Of a DNA stretch of 64,000 nt, positions 27,052 through 35,473 are shown piece after piece. Position numbers and translations under genes: made by a program. Location of the stretch: NCBI GenBank assembly GCA_003213855.1, contig QCMJ01000001.1:1-64000 (forward strand), read 5' to 3'. This DNA is from Prochlorococcus sp. AG-418-O03 (GTDB lineage Bacteria; Cyanobacteriota; Cyanobacteriia; PCC-6307; Cyanobiaceae). The notes under the pieces are model-generated. The model made no database searches and was not told the origin of the DNA. It saw nothing but the letters and a program-made list of their open reading frames with translations. How positions within the stretch are numbered: position 1 is the stretch's first letter; every line of letters starts with the position of its first letter.

Positions 27052-27222
27052 TTAACTTATAAATTAATTGTATATGTTTAATATCATAGCCCGAAAAAAA
27101 GAAATTTAGCTATTTTCAGTCACTAAATTATTCTCTAGATTCAATTAATTAAATTACTAGTTATATTTAAATTACATTCATATGGTGAATTAAATCTCTC
27201 GAAGAACATAAGAAAATCAAAA

Positions 27223-28344
27223 TTGAAAAGATACATCCAAAAGCTACTACTAATCGTCTCATTAATTCCAGTTGGCATTACATATCCTGCAAAAGTAATA
27301 TCCCAACCATTAAGCAAACCAAAAATTAATGAAGTAAATTTATTTTCAAACAAATCTTTCATAACTAAAGCTGTAGAAAGAACTGGTGCAGCTGTGGTGA
27401 CAATTGATACTCAAAGATATGTTAAAAAAAGAAATTTTCCAAGAAATTCTCAACTATTTTTAGACCCATATTTTGAAAGATTTTTTGGATTAGATTCGCC
27501 TAAAGAAAATCGACCAAGGATAGAGCAAAACCAAGGCAGTGGATTTATATTTGCAGATGGACTTGTAATGACCAATGCTCATGTAGTGAATGGATCAGAT
27601 AAAGTAATTGTTGGTTTAACCAATGGCAAAAAATTAAACGCTAAACTGATTGGTCAAGACTATTTTACTGATTTAGCTGTGCTAAAGATTGAAGGGAAAG
27701 GGCCTTGGCCAAAAGCAAAATTGGGCGATTCTGCAAAGATTAAAGTTGGTGATTGGGCTATAGCAGTTGGAAATCCATTCGGACTGGAAAACACAGTTAC
27801 GCTTGGTATTATTAGTAATCTAAATAGAAACGTAAATCAATTAGGAATATATGATAAAAAACTTGAACTGATACAAACAGACGCTGCTATTAATCCTGGC
27901 AATTCTGGCGGTCCACTGTTGAATAGCGATGGAGAAGTAATTGGTATTAATACATTGATAAGATCAGGCCCAGGAGCGGGCTTGAGTTTCGCAATCCCAA
28001 TTAATAAAGCTAAGGAAATTGCCTATCAACTTTTAAAAAATGGGAAAGTAATACATCCTATGATTGGAATTAGCCTAGTAGAAGAAAGTATTTCTGGGAG
28101 AAAAAATAATCTCGTAAAAGTTGGATATGTAGTACCCAACAGTCCAGCTGAAAAAAGTGGAATCAAGATAGATGATATTTTAATTAAAATAGGCAATAAA
28201 GATATTGAAACCGCATCAGATGTAATAGAACTAATTAGTAAAAATGGTACCAAAAAACAAATAAATATATTATTGAATCGTAAAAATAAATTTATTAATT
28301 TAAAAGTAATACCAACTGATATTACTAATCTACAAAATAACTAA
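27223..28344 (+). CDS. HtrA/Deg-type serine protease with PDZ domain
   Basis: A 373-residue periplasmic or lumenal protease of the HhoA/HhoB/HtrA group. A basic N-terminus and hydrophobic stretch (about 3-20) form a signal peptide. The trypsin-like domain has H120 in TNAHVVNG, D150 in TDLAVLKI and S228 in GNSGGPL. One PDZ domain (about 275-365) follows, with VPNSPAEKSGIKIDDILIKI. Start is TTG. Such proteases degrade damaged exported and photosystem proteins. The single PDZ distinguishes it from two-PDZ DegP. Confidence 0.94.
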   Translation: MKRYIQKLLLIVSLIPVGITYPAKVISQPLSKPKINEVNLFSNKSFITKAVERTGAAVVTIDTQRYVKKRNFPRNSQLFLDPYFERFFGLDSPKENRPRIEQNQGSGFIFADGLVMTNAHVVNGSDKVIVGLTNGKKLNAKLIGQDYFTDLAVLKIEGKGPWPKAKLGDSAKIKVGDWAIAVGNPFGLENTVTLGIISNLNRNVNQLGIYDKKLELIQTDAAINPGNSGGPLLNSDGEVIGINTLIRSGPGAGLSFAIPINKAKEIAYQLLKNGKVIHPMIGISLVEESISGRKNNLVKVGYVVPNSPAEKSGIKIDDILIKIGNKDIETASDVIELISKNGTKKQINILLNRKNKFINLKVIPTDITNLQNN

Positions 28345-28349
28345 AAAAT

Positions 28350-28495
28350 TTAATTGTCATTCCGTTTAAGTATTTCCACACATCTAGAAATACATCTACC
28401 ATCCCTTATATCGCAGGAAGTAATGCATTCAAAATAACTTTCAATAGGATCAGAAATTTGAAAATTTTTTTCTTGAAAGTCGTAATTTTTCATTT
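28350..28495 (-). pseudogene. possibly frameshifted twin-CX3C mini-protein
   Basis: On the minus strand an ATG (28493-28495) opens a frame (MKNYDFQEKNF, then SDPIE) that ends after 29 codons. One frame over, coding-like sequence continues to a stop at 28350 and contains ECITSC, DIRDGRC and ISRC, i.e. a CX3C-X6-CX3C pattern. The frames meet at a run of five T's at 28439-28443 on the plus strand. One extra base there would join them into about 48 residues. This could be a recent frameshift, a sequence error, or chance. The function is unknown. Confidence 0.45.
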
Positions 28496-28603
28496 AAATT
28501 ATTAAAACCTATTTTTGTATTTTCAGATTAATCAAGGAAGGTAAACTATGTAAAGATAAATGAGTGATCTTACTTAGCCAATTGTAAATTTTATTAAAAG
28601 TAA

Positions 28604-30229
28604 TCAAATTTTTTGGCTTTGAGTTTTTTCTAAAAAATATTCGTAATTACCATCATATGAAAATAACTTTGAATCTTTAATTTCAATAATTCTATTTGCA
28701 ACCTTTGAAATAAAATAACGATCATGAGAAATGATTAATAATGAACCTTTATAATTTTTAATTGCTAATTCTAAGTTTTCCTTAGATTGCAGATCCAAAT
28801 GATTAGTTGGTTCATCCAAAAGAAGGAAATTACTAGGATTAATAATCATGAGCGCCAATGCTAATCTTGCCTTTTCTCCCCCACTGAGTTGTTTAATATA
28901 TTTAAAAACAGTTTCATTTTGAAAGCCAAAACCCCCTAAAAATGTTCTAACTTTTTTTTGGGACCATTCTGGAGACTTATTACATATTAAATCAATAACC
29001 CTTTCTTCAAGTGAAAGTGCTTCAGCCTGATTCTGTTCATAATAACTAGTAATTATATTATGTTTACCAAGATTAATTTCTCCAATTTCAGGAGATATTT
29101 TTTTCATAATTATTTTAAGCAATGTAGATTTGCCGCATCCATTAGGTCCCAATATCGCTATTTTCTCCCCAGAAGAAATCTTTAAATTAATATCTAAAAA
29201 AAGAATTTTATCCTCGAAACTATGAGACAAATTTTTGATATTTAGAACTAATTTTCCTGAGCGAGGGCACTCTGGAAAATTAAAAACAGGACTTTTTGAT
29301 TTTGCTGTGGGAGCCTCAATTTTAGAAATCTTTTTTAATTGTTTTTCTCTACTCTTTGCTTGAGAACTTCTAGTTGCACTAGCTCTAAATCTATCTATAT
29401 ACCTCTTCTGTAACTCAATTTCTTTTTGTTGTATTTGATATGCTTTATTTTGCGATTCTTCATTCAAAGATTTCTGTTCGACAAAAAAAGAATAGTTCCC
29501 ATTATATGTTTCAGATGTTCCTCTATCTACAAAAATTATTTTTTTACATAATTTATCTAAGAAATATCTATCATGGCTTATTATTATAACTGCAATTTTA
29601 AGAGATGATAGATATTCCTCCAACCAAAAAATAGTTTCTAAATCTAAATGATTGGTTGGTTCATCCAGTAAGAGTAAATCGGGTTTTTGTAAGATTATTT
29701 TTCCAAGTGCAACTTTCATCTGCCAACCACCTGAGAAATTGCCAACTAATTTATCAGCATCTTCTAAAGAAAAGCCTAATTTTGGTAATATTTTTTCAAC
29801 ATCAGATTGCATTTTATAGCCACCTAAAGCTTCAAATTTTGCTTGATATTTTGCGAGTTTATTTACAAAAATTTCAAGTTCATCGGAATTTTTTTTTATA
29901 TCCAACGATTTCATTTTATTCTCAATTTCTAAAAGTTTAATGGCAACAATTTGTATATCTTTAAAAGAACTTTCTAATTCCTGTCTCACTGAAAAATTCA
30001 AATTACAATCAAACTCTTGCTGTAAATGGGCAATTTTAGGATTTCCCTCTTTGATGATCGTTCCACTTGTTTGCTCTTCCTCTCCAATTAAAATCTTAAA
30101 TTGGGTTGATTTACCTGCACCATTAGAACCAACTAAGCCAACTTTTTCTCCTTTCTTAATCTCCCAACTAATATTTTTTAAAACAACATCTGTAGAATAA
30201 ATTTTGCTTACACTTTCAAATCTAATCAC
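28604..30229 (-). CDS. ABC-F family ATPase (Uup/EttA-like)
   Basis: A 541-residue protein with two ABC domains and no membrane segment. Domain 1 has GSNGAGKST, the signature NFSGGWQMKV and LLLLDEPTNHLDL. Domain 2 has [22 protein letters not shown] and LLLDEPTNHLDL. The linker (about 240-310) is charged and helical, the feature that defines ABC-F proteins acting on ribosomes. The precise member (Uup, EttA or another) is uncertain. It is the only gene of its operon. Confidence 0.93.
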   Translation of the reverse strand: MIRFESVSKIYSTDVVLKNISWEIKKGEKVGLVGSNGAGKSTQFKILIGEEEQTSGTIIKEGNPKIAHLQQEFDCNLNFSVRQELESSFKDIQIVAIKLLEIENKMKSLDIKKNSDELEIFVNKLAKYQAKFEALGGYKMQSDVEKILPKLGFSLEDADKLVGNFSGGWQMKVALGKIILQKPDLLLLDEPTNHLDLETIFWLEEYLSSLKIAVIIISHDRYFLDKLCKKIIFVDRGTSETYNGNYSFFVEQKSLNEESQNKAYQIQQKEIELQKRYIDRFRASATRSSQAKSREKQLKKISKIEAPTAKSKSPVFNFPECPRSGKLVLNIKNLSHSFEDKILFLDINLKISSGEKIAILGPNGCGKSTLLKIIMKKISPEIGEINLGKHNIITSYYEQNQAEALSLEERVIDLICNKSPEWSQKKVRTFLGGFGFQNETVFKYIKQLSGGEKARLALALMIINPSNFLLLDEPTNHLDLQSKENLELAIKNYKGSLLIISHDRYFISKVANRIIEIKDSKLFSYDGNYEYFLEKTQSQKI

Positions 30230-30301
30230 TGTTTTAAAAATAGAATTTACAAAATCTGTGGCTTATTTACTAAAAAATATTTTGTGGAATAAAATTAAAT
30301 C

Positions 30302-30478
30302 ATGAAAAGAATAGAACAAATTGTAGTGATTTTCATAGCTGCAGCTCTTGCAATTCCAAGTTATTGGTTTTTTTGGACTTTAGCTGGTGGAGGTGGCTAC
30401 AACAAAAGAATAAAACCTATTCCTAGTCCAGATAATAATTATTCAAAACCTTTTCCTAAAGACCTCCTCGTGCCTTGA
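30302..30478 (+). CDS. 58-residue single-span membrane protein, unknown
   Basis: A small ORF with ATG and a clear membrane segment (about residues 7-28: IVVIFIAAALAIPSYWFFW), then a Gly-rich GGGG turn and a basic, proline-rich tail. No family is recognised. The topology resembles small photosynthetic or cytochrome-complex accessory subunits, but no specific match is seen. Its last 23 bases overlap the convergent Nif11-like gene. It sits 72 bases from the ABC-F start. Confidence 0.6.
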   Translation: MKRIEQIVVIFIAAALAIPSYWFFWTLAGGGGYNKRIKPIPSPDNNYSKPFPKDLLVP

Positions 30479-30686
30479 TTAACCACATTTTAGTTGCCTC
30501 ATCATCAATAGTACTCAAATATTCAATAACCTCTTCTTTAGTCACAGAAATATTCAACTCGTTACCAATATCGCATATTTTATCTAAGGCTTTTTTGGGA
30601 TTTGTTAAGGCTGTCATAAAAAGACTTTGTTTCTTTTTGGAATCGTTGGCTATTAACTTATAGAGCTTTTCAGCATTACTGGTCAT
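30456..30686 (-). CDS. Nif11-like small protein
   Basis: A 76-residue protein resembling the Nif11-type leader family of cyanobacterial RiPP precursors: a helical opening SNAEKLYKLIANDSKKKQSL, then an NPKKALDKI helix and ISVTKEEVIEYLS. The family's leaders usually end in Gly-Gly before a variable core peptide; here RGGL is almost at the terminus, so there is no core. It could be a regulator, a stand-alone leader, or a decayed precursor. The assignment is moderate. No LanM-like modification enzyme lies nearby. Confidence 0.55.
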   Translation of the reverse strand: MTSNAEKLYKLIANDSKKKQSLFMTALTNPKKALDKICDIGNELNISVTKEEVIEYLSTIDDEATKMWLIKARGGL

Positions 30687-30720
30687 GTTTTTAAAATCTA
30701 TTTATTAATAGATTATTACT

Positions 30721-31059
30721 TCAAGCTACATTTTGTTCATTATATTTATTATTAGATAAATCATTATCCACATCTTTAATCTCTTTCGCAGAGGCATCTG
30801 CCATACTTCTTGCGTCTAAACATAAAACTTTTCTTAGTTTCGCAAAGTTAGCTGCGTGAGATTTTCTACCATCTTTTTGAGCATAATACTCAGACTGCTG
30901 AAGAATATGGTGTAGATGAGTTAACAAATATGGACTAATTACAGCTGATACCAAAACGTCACTATTTTCATTATCGTGAGAATCAGAATTGACTAATCTT
31001 TTTTTCGGTTTATCAATTACCGACCTTTTAGGAGAATCAATTTTTCTTGAATTTTTCAT
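30721..31059 (-). CDS. conserved hypothetical protein
   Basis: A 112-residue soluble protein; the start at the ATG at 31059 is chosen over one 15 bases upstream. The N-terminal third is basic and low in structure (KKRLVN). The middle contains a helical block HLHHILQQSEYYAQKDGRK. The C-terminal tail is acidic and Asn-rich. No family is recognised. It is transcribed away from the RHH regulator gene, and the shared 116-base region carries an inverted repeat, so it may be controlled by that regulator. Confidence 0.6.
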   Translation of the reverse strand: MKNSRKIDSPKRSVIDKPKKRLVNSDSHDNENSDVLVSAVISPYLLTHLHHILQQSEYYAQKDGRKSHAANFAKLRKVLCLDARSMADASAKEIKDVDNDLSNNKYNEQNVA

Positions 31060-31108
31060 GGGACAATAAAACAATTAATTGATACGGACATAAATCCCTT
31101 ACTAATAA

Positions 31109-31145
31109 TATACACAAAGATACTATCCTTGACTAACTGTGTATA
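31109..31145. promoter_or_regulatory. inverted repeat, candidate RHH operator
   Basis: TATACACA (31109-31116) and TGTGTATA (31138-31145) are perfect inverted arms with 21 bases between. ACTAATAA also occurs twice, at 31101-31108 and 31145-31152, and a TTGACT (31129-31134) lies inside. The site is between the divergent hypothetical and ribbon-helix-helix genes, where an autoregulator would bind. Confidence 0.5.
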
Positions 31146-31175
31146 CTAATAAGTAACAGTTATCAACTTTGACTC

Positions 31176-31478
31176 ATGGCTACCCGCCAAAACTCAACTA
31201 ATGGGAAGCCTAAATCCCCCAGAATTCAAGTAGTTCTTCCAGAATTAATATGTGAACAATTAACTATTTTGGCCGATAATGAATCTAGGACAATAAGTAA
31301 TATGGCAAAGGTGTTAATACAAGAGGGTATAAAAAAATATTTCGAAAAAGAAAGTAAATCTCCTGTTTCAGAACATAATTTAAATACTGATAAATTTAGA
31401 GATGAACTTGAAAAACAAAGCGTCAGAAGATTAAAAAGAGCTCCTCAAAGGATTAGATACTATAAAAAAGCTGATTAA
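31176..31478 (+). CDS. ribbon-helix-helix (CopG/Arc-like) DNA-binding protein
   Basis: A 100-residue protein with an RHH domain at about 15-58. The strand PRIQVVLPELICEQL contacts DNA, followed by helix ILADNESRTISNMAK and helix VLIQEGIKKYF. Such proteins bind as dimers to inverted or direct repeats, often as autoregulators or antitoxins. No toxin-like gene is adjacent on the same strand. The C-terminal tail is very basic (RRLKRAPQRIRYYKK). The inverted repeat at 31109-31145 upstream is a candidate operator. Confidence 0.8.
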   Translation: MATRQNSTNGKPKSPRIQVVLPELICEQLTILADNESRTISNMAKVLIQEGIKKYFEKESKSPVSEHNLNTDKFRDELEKQSVRRLKRAPQRIRYYKKAD

Positions 31479-31484
31479 AAATAA

Positions 31485-32189
31485 TTAATTTTGAGGCAAT
31501 TTCTGTAAATCTACAGTTTTACCCATGACTACCAAAATATTTCCTCTTTCCAAAATATATTTTGCTGGAGGATTAACTGTTAACTCTTCAGCAGGTCCTG
31601 CAGCAAGAACATTTACTAAATAATTTTTCCTCAAATTTAAATCTCTTAAAGATCTTCCAATAAATTCCTCTGGAACAGTTATTTCATCTATACCAGTTTG
31701 ATTATCTAGTTCCAATCTTTCGATTAGGTTTGGTCTTACTAGTTCTAACCCTAATCTTTCTCCTTGCATCCTAGATGGGAAAACAACTTTATCTGCACCT
31801 ACTCTTTTTAACATTTTTTCGTGCAAGTCACTGGTAGCTCTCGCTATTACTCTTTTCACTTTGCTACCTTCACTATCCTTAGCAATAAGAGTTGTAGTTA
31901 TACTTGCTTCAATAGGTTCACTAATACCGACTACAACAGTATTCATTTCAAGTATTCCCGATTCCTTCATAGACTCTTCATCAGTACAATCTACAACTCT
32001 CGCTTCTATCGAAGGTTCTAATTGCCTTAAATCATCAATAGCTTTTTCCGAATAATCTGCAGCCAAAACATCTGCACCATTACTAATAAGTTCTCTGCAA
32101 ACTGCGGTTCCAAATCTTCCAACGCCGACAACTGCAAAAGTGAGTGCTTCATTTTCTCTCTTTTGAGACCACTGCCACCAATCAGCCAT
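31485..32189 (-). CDS. ktrA: potassium channel regulatory subunit (KtrA/TrkA)
   Basis: A 234-residue cytosolic RCK protein that gates K+ uptake with the TrkH/KtrB channel. The N-terminal Rossmann domain (about 18-140) carries FAVVGVGRFGTAV; GVGRFG binds nucleotide. The C-terminal RCK_C domain (about 150-230) begins IDEITVPEEFIGRSLRDLNL. It is encoded 18 bases downstream of ktrB on the same strand, so the two form an operon. Confidence 0.92.
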   Translation of the reverse strand: MADWWQWSQKRENEALTFAVVGVGRFGTAVCRELISNGADVLAADYSEKAIDDLRQLEPSIEARVVDCTDEESMKESGILEMNTVVVGISEPIEASITTTLIAKDSEGSKVKRVIARATSDLHEKMLKRVGADKVVFPSRMQGERLGLELVRPNLIERLELDNQTGIDEITVPEEFIGRSLRDLNLRKNYLVNVLAAGPAEELTVNPPAKYILERGNILVVMGKTVDLQKLPQN

Positions 32190-32207
32190 AATAAAACTCA
32201 GTCAATT

Positions 32208-33611
32208 CTAAACATATAGATCAGCCCTAGGATAGCCAATTCTCTTTTGTCTATCTATTCTACTCTTATACAGAGCCTGCCAAAGTGCACTTAAAAGCAA
32301 AAGGATCCCAAGTCTGCCCACAAACATACCCACAATAAGAATAAATTGACCAAAATGATTTAATTTTGCGGTTAAACCAATATCAAAACCAACTGTTGCA
32401 AATGCAGATATGCAAGTGAACAGAATTTCTAGGAATGTGAATGATTCTTTTTTAACAAAAGTATTTGTTGTACTAAGTAACATTGCCATTAAAAGAACAA
32501 ATAGCAAAGATCCAACTGTGATTCCAACTGCCTTTAGAATAACTTTATCTGAAATTAATCTATTGCTAATAATTACATCTTTCTGACCTCTTAAAGTTGA
32601 TCTAGTTGCAGCCATTAAAGCAATAAATGTAGTTGTTTTTATGCCTCCACCAGTACCTCCTGTACTTGCTCCAATAAACATAAGTGTCATTAATAATAAG
32701 AGGCCCGTATCTGAGATAGAGTTCAAAGAAATCGGAAAATTTGTAAAGCCTGCAGTTCTTGCACTAACTGTTTCGAAGATAGATGACATTAACCGTTCAA
32801 ATAAATTTAAATCATTAAAAAATTGACTATTTAGCAATGATTCAGTGATAAAGAATCCTAATGATCCGAACAATATTAGAGACAAACTTGTCCTAATAAC
32901 TAGTCTGGAATGAAGGCTTAATTTCTTATAAGAAAGATTTTTTTTATGACTCCAAATATCATCAATAACCCGCCAGCCCAATCCACCCATAACAATGAGA
33001 AAAACAAAAACACTATTCACCAAATAATTTGTTCTATAGTCTTGCAGACTATTTGACATTAACGAAAATCCTGCATTGTTATATGCAGAAATACTGTGAA
33101 AAATCGAGGACCATAGTCTTTCCCAATTATTTTGAATGTCTACAAATCCAAAAGAATATAAGACAATTGCGCCCAAGGATATGATACTAATCGCAGTAAT
33201 AGCAATGCTTTGAAAAGTTCGACCAATTCCTCCAACTCCAAATTCATCTAAAGTCTTTCCTTTATCTAATCTAGTTCTTAGCTTTGTCCCCTTTACAACA
33301 AACCCTTGTAAAAATGTTGTAATGGCCATTAATCCTAGACCACCTGATAAAAGCATAAAAGCTAAGAAAACTTGGCCAAAGAAATTTAAATCAACACCAA
33401 TATCTATTATGGTTAAGCCAGTAACGGTTATTGCAGAAGTAGATGTAAAAAATGCTTCCCACAAACCAACCTTTGAAGATGAACATAATGGAGAGCTCAA
33501 AATTAAAGTTCCAAGGCAAATAATAAATAAGCCTGTAACAATAGTAAATTGAGGTACAGATAGCTTTTTGTAAGCATCTTTTAACTTATAAACCTTACTT
33601 GTGAATTTCAC
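32208..33611 (-). CDS. ktrB: K+ transporter membrane subunit (KtrB/TrkH family)
   Basis: A 467-residue membrane protein with about eight to ten hydrophobic segments and the repeated pore loops of the Trk/Ktr superfamily, seen around STSAITVTGLTIIDIG, SISAYNNAGFSLMS, SARTAGFTNFP and TCISAFATVGFDIG, each with the key glycine. It forms the K+ (or Na+-coupled) pore regulated by KtrA, encoded just downstream. The SLC13 gene ends four bases before its start, so a three-gene operon is likely. Confidence 0.93.
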   Translation of the reverse strand: MKFTSKVYKLKDAYKKLSVPQFTIVTGLFIICLGTLILSSPLCSSSKVGLWEAFFTSTSAITVTGLTIIDIGVDLNFFGQVFLAFMLLSGGLGLMAITTFLQGFVVKGTKLRTRLDKGKTLDEFGVGGIGRTFQSIAITAISIISLGAIVLYSFGFVDIQNNWERLWSSIFHSISAYNNAGFSLMSNSLQDYRTNYLVNSVFVFLIVMGGLGWRVIDDIWSHKKNLSYKKLSLHSRLVIRTSLSLILFGSLGFFITESLLNSQFFNDLNLFERLMSSIFETVSARTAGFTNFPISLNSISDTGLLLLMTLMFIGASTGGTGGGIKTTTFIALMAATRSTLRGQKDVIISNRLISDKVILKAVGITVGSLLFVLLMAMLLSTTNTFVKKESFTFLEILFTCISAFATVGFDIGLTAKLNHFGQFILIVGMFVGRLGILLLLSALWQALYKSRIDRQKRIGYPRADLYV

Positions 33612-33615
33612 GATA

Positions 33616-35424
33616 TTACCCGTAATTTAAAATTATTAATGCTGGCACAGTAAATGACATTATAAGTGTTAATCCAGCTCCGTATTTTGCGATATCAAAA
33701 AATCTATATCTTCCAGGACCATAAACCATTAAATTTGTTTGATAACCCATTGGAGTCAAGAAAGATTGACTTGCACCGAATAAAACAAGCATTATTAAAG
33801 CGCTTGGTGAAATTTCTAAAACATTTGAGAATTCAATAGCAACAGGCAAAATCAAAGCAACCGAAGCAGCATTACTTATAAATTGCGTAAGAATAACTGT
33901 AGATACAAAAATTACGACTAGTGCAAAATAAAGAGGCATTCCGTTAAGGGCAAAGTTTAGATTAACTGCAATTACATCTGCTAATCCAGTTATCTGCATA
34001 GCTACACTAAAACACGATAAAGATCCCAGCAATAAAATGACGTCTAACCTAATTGATTTTTGTATCTCTGCAGGTCTTAAACATCCACAAGCAACCATTG
34101 CAATCACTGCCAAAAGAACTGAACCTACTAATGGAATATTAGAAACCGAAGGCAAAACCACCATTCCTATTGCAATTCCGATCGATATAGGTTTTTTTAT
34201 CAAGAAAGGTAAATCGTCTTCGAATTGATCTAAAATCAGCAAATCATTACTAGCTTGCAAACCTCTTATCGAATCTAACGGTGCTTGCAATAATAAAACA
34301 TCTCCAGCCCTTAAAACAGCTTGGCCTAATCTCTCCTGAACAGTTTGTTGACCTCTTCTTAGTGCCAAAACTGTTGCATTATGACGCTGCCTAAACCTTA
34401 ATTCTCTCAAACTTGCACCAGCTAGAGTTGAGCCAGCTGGTAACAATGCTTCGAAGGTCTTAGTACCTTCATCATCTGAGAAAAAATGAGCTCCATCGAA
34501 AGATGTTTTGTTTTCGCCTAACAGAATTGTATGTTCCTGCTGCAGCCTAAATAAGTCTGCCCTAGTAACACGAATTATTAATCTATCATTCGGTTCAATC
34601 TTTCTATCAGCCAAAGGAGGAAGAATAACTTTTCCATTTCGTTGCAATTCCAGAACATCAACATCGAATCTTCTTTGCAATCTACTATTTCTGACAGATT
34701 GTCCAACTAATTCTGAAGTTAAGGGAATAGTAACTTCAGTAAAGTATATATTCATATCACCATTTTTAATAAATTTCTTATCTCTCCCTCTATCTGGCAA
34801 AAGCACGTCAGAAACAAGAATCATATAAGTTGTACCTATAAGCCATACAGGAATTCCGATAGAAGTCAAACTAAATAATTCCAAAGCTCCATAACCTAAT
34901 TGTTGACTAATATCACTTACGAGAAGATTTACTGAACTACCTAATAATGTCAGAGTTCCACCTAGTAAAGTAGCAAAAGAAAGAGGTAATAAAACTTTTG
35001 ATGGTGATATATTTCTCCGCTCGCACCAACCTTCAATTAAGGGTAACAAAGATGCTACTACTGGAGTATTAGGCACAATTCCAGATATTGGAGCAATCAA
35101 AAAAGCTATTAAAGAAATTAATTTCCTTGGCGTTCTAATACTTTCAGAAGAAATCAATTCTCTTACTCTATCTAAAGCTCCACTTTTAAATAATGCAGAA
35201 GAAACTGCAAATAAACCCATAAGGGTAATTAAGGATGGGCTACCAAATCCAGCTAAAGCTTTTTCAGGAGAAAGAACCCCTGTAGCTATAAATATTCCAA
35301 CACATAACAAACCAGTCAATTCTGGAGCAATAGTATTTTTAATAAACAAAATTATTGACATTATTAAAACAACTACTGTTATAAACGCATCAAAATTATT
35401 ACTAACTACTGCAATTAAATTCAT
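33616..35424 (-). CDS. SLC13-type anion:Na+ symporter with two RCK_C domains
   Basis: A 602-residue permease of the divalent anion:sodium symporter type, with about 11 hydrophobic segments. Two RCK_C/TrkA-C regulatory domains sit in the middle (about 215-300, FTEVTIPLTSELVGQSV, and 315-395, FEALLPAGSTLAGASL). The sequence IVPNTPVVASLLPL is the family loop in the N-terminal half, and SNAASVALILPVAI matches it in the second. Sulfate or dicarboxylate are the usual substrates; here it is unknown. It precedes ktrB by four bases, which suggests shared regulation. Confidence 0.9.
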   Translation of the reverse strand: MNLIAVVSNNFDAFITVVVLIMSIILFIKNTIAPELTGLLCVGIFIATGVLSPEKALAGFGSPSLITLMGLFAVSSALFKSGALDRVRELISSESIRTPRKLISLIAFLIAPISGIVPNTPVVASLLPLIEGWCERRNISPSKVLLPLSFATLLGGTLTLLGSSVNLLVSDISQQLGYGALELFSLTSIGIPVWLIGTTYMILVSDVLLPDRGRDKKFIKNGDMNIYFTEVTIPLTSELVGQSVRNSRLQRRFDVDVLELQRNGKVILPPLADRKIEPNDRLIIRVTRADLFRLQQEHTILLGENKTSFDGAHFFSDDEGTKTFEALLPAGSTLAGASLRELRFRQRHNATVLALRRGQQTVQERLGQAVLRAGDVLLLQAPLDSIRGLQASNDLLILDQFEDDLPFLIKKPISIGIAIGMVVLPSVSNIPLVGSVLLAVIAMVACGCLRPAEIQKSIRLDVILLLGSLSCFSVAMQITGLADVIAVNLNFALNGMPLYFALVVIFVSTVILTQFISNAASVALILPVAIEFSNVLEISPSALIMLVLFGASQSFLTPMGYQTNLMVYGPGRYRFFDIAKYGAGLTLIMSFTVPALIILNYG

Positions 35425-35473
35425 ACAAAACTTATTTAACTCAATATACCCAAAAAAAATATTTCAAAAAAGT

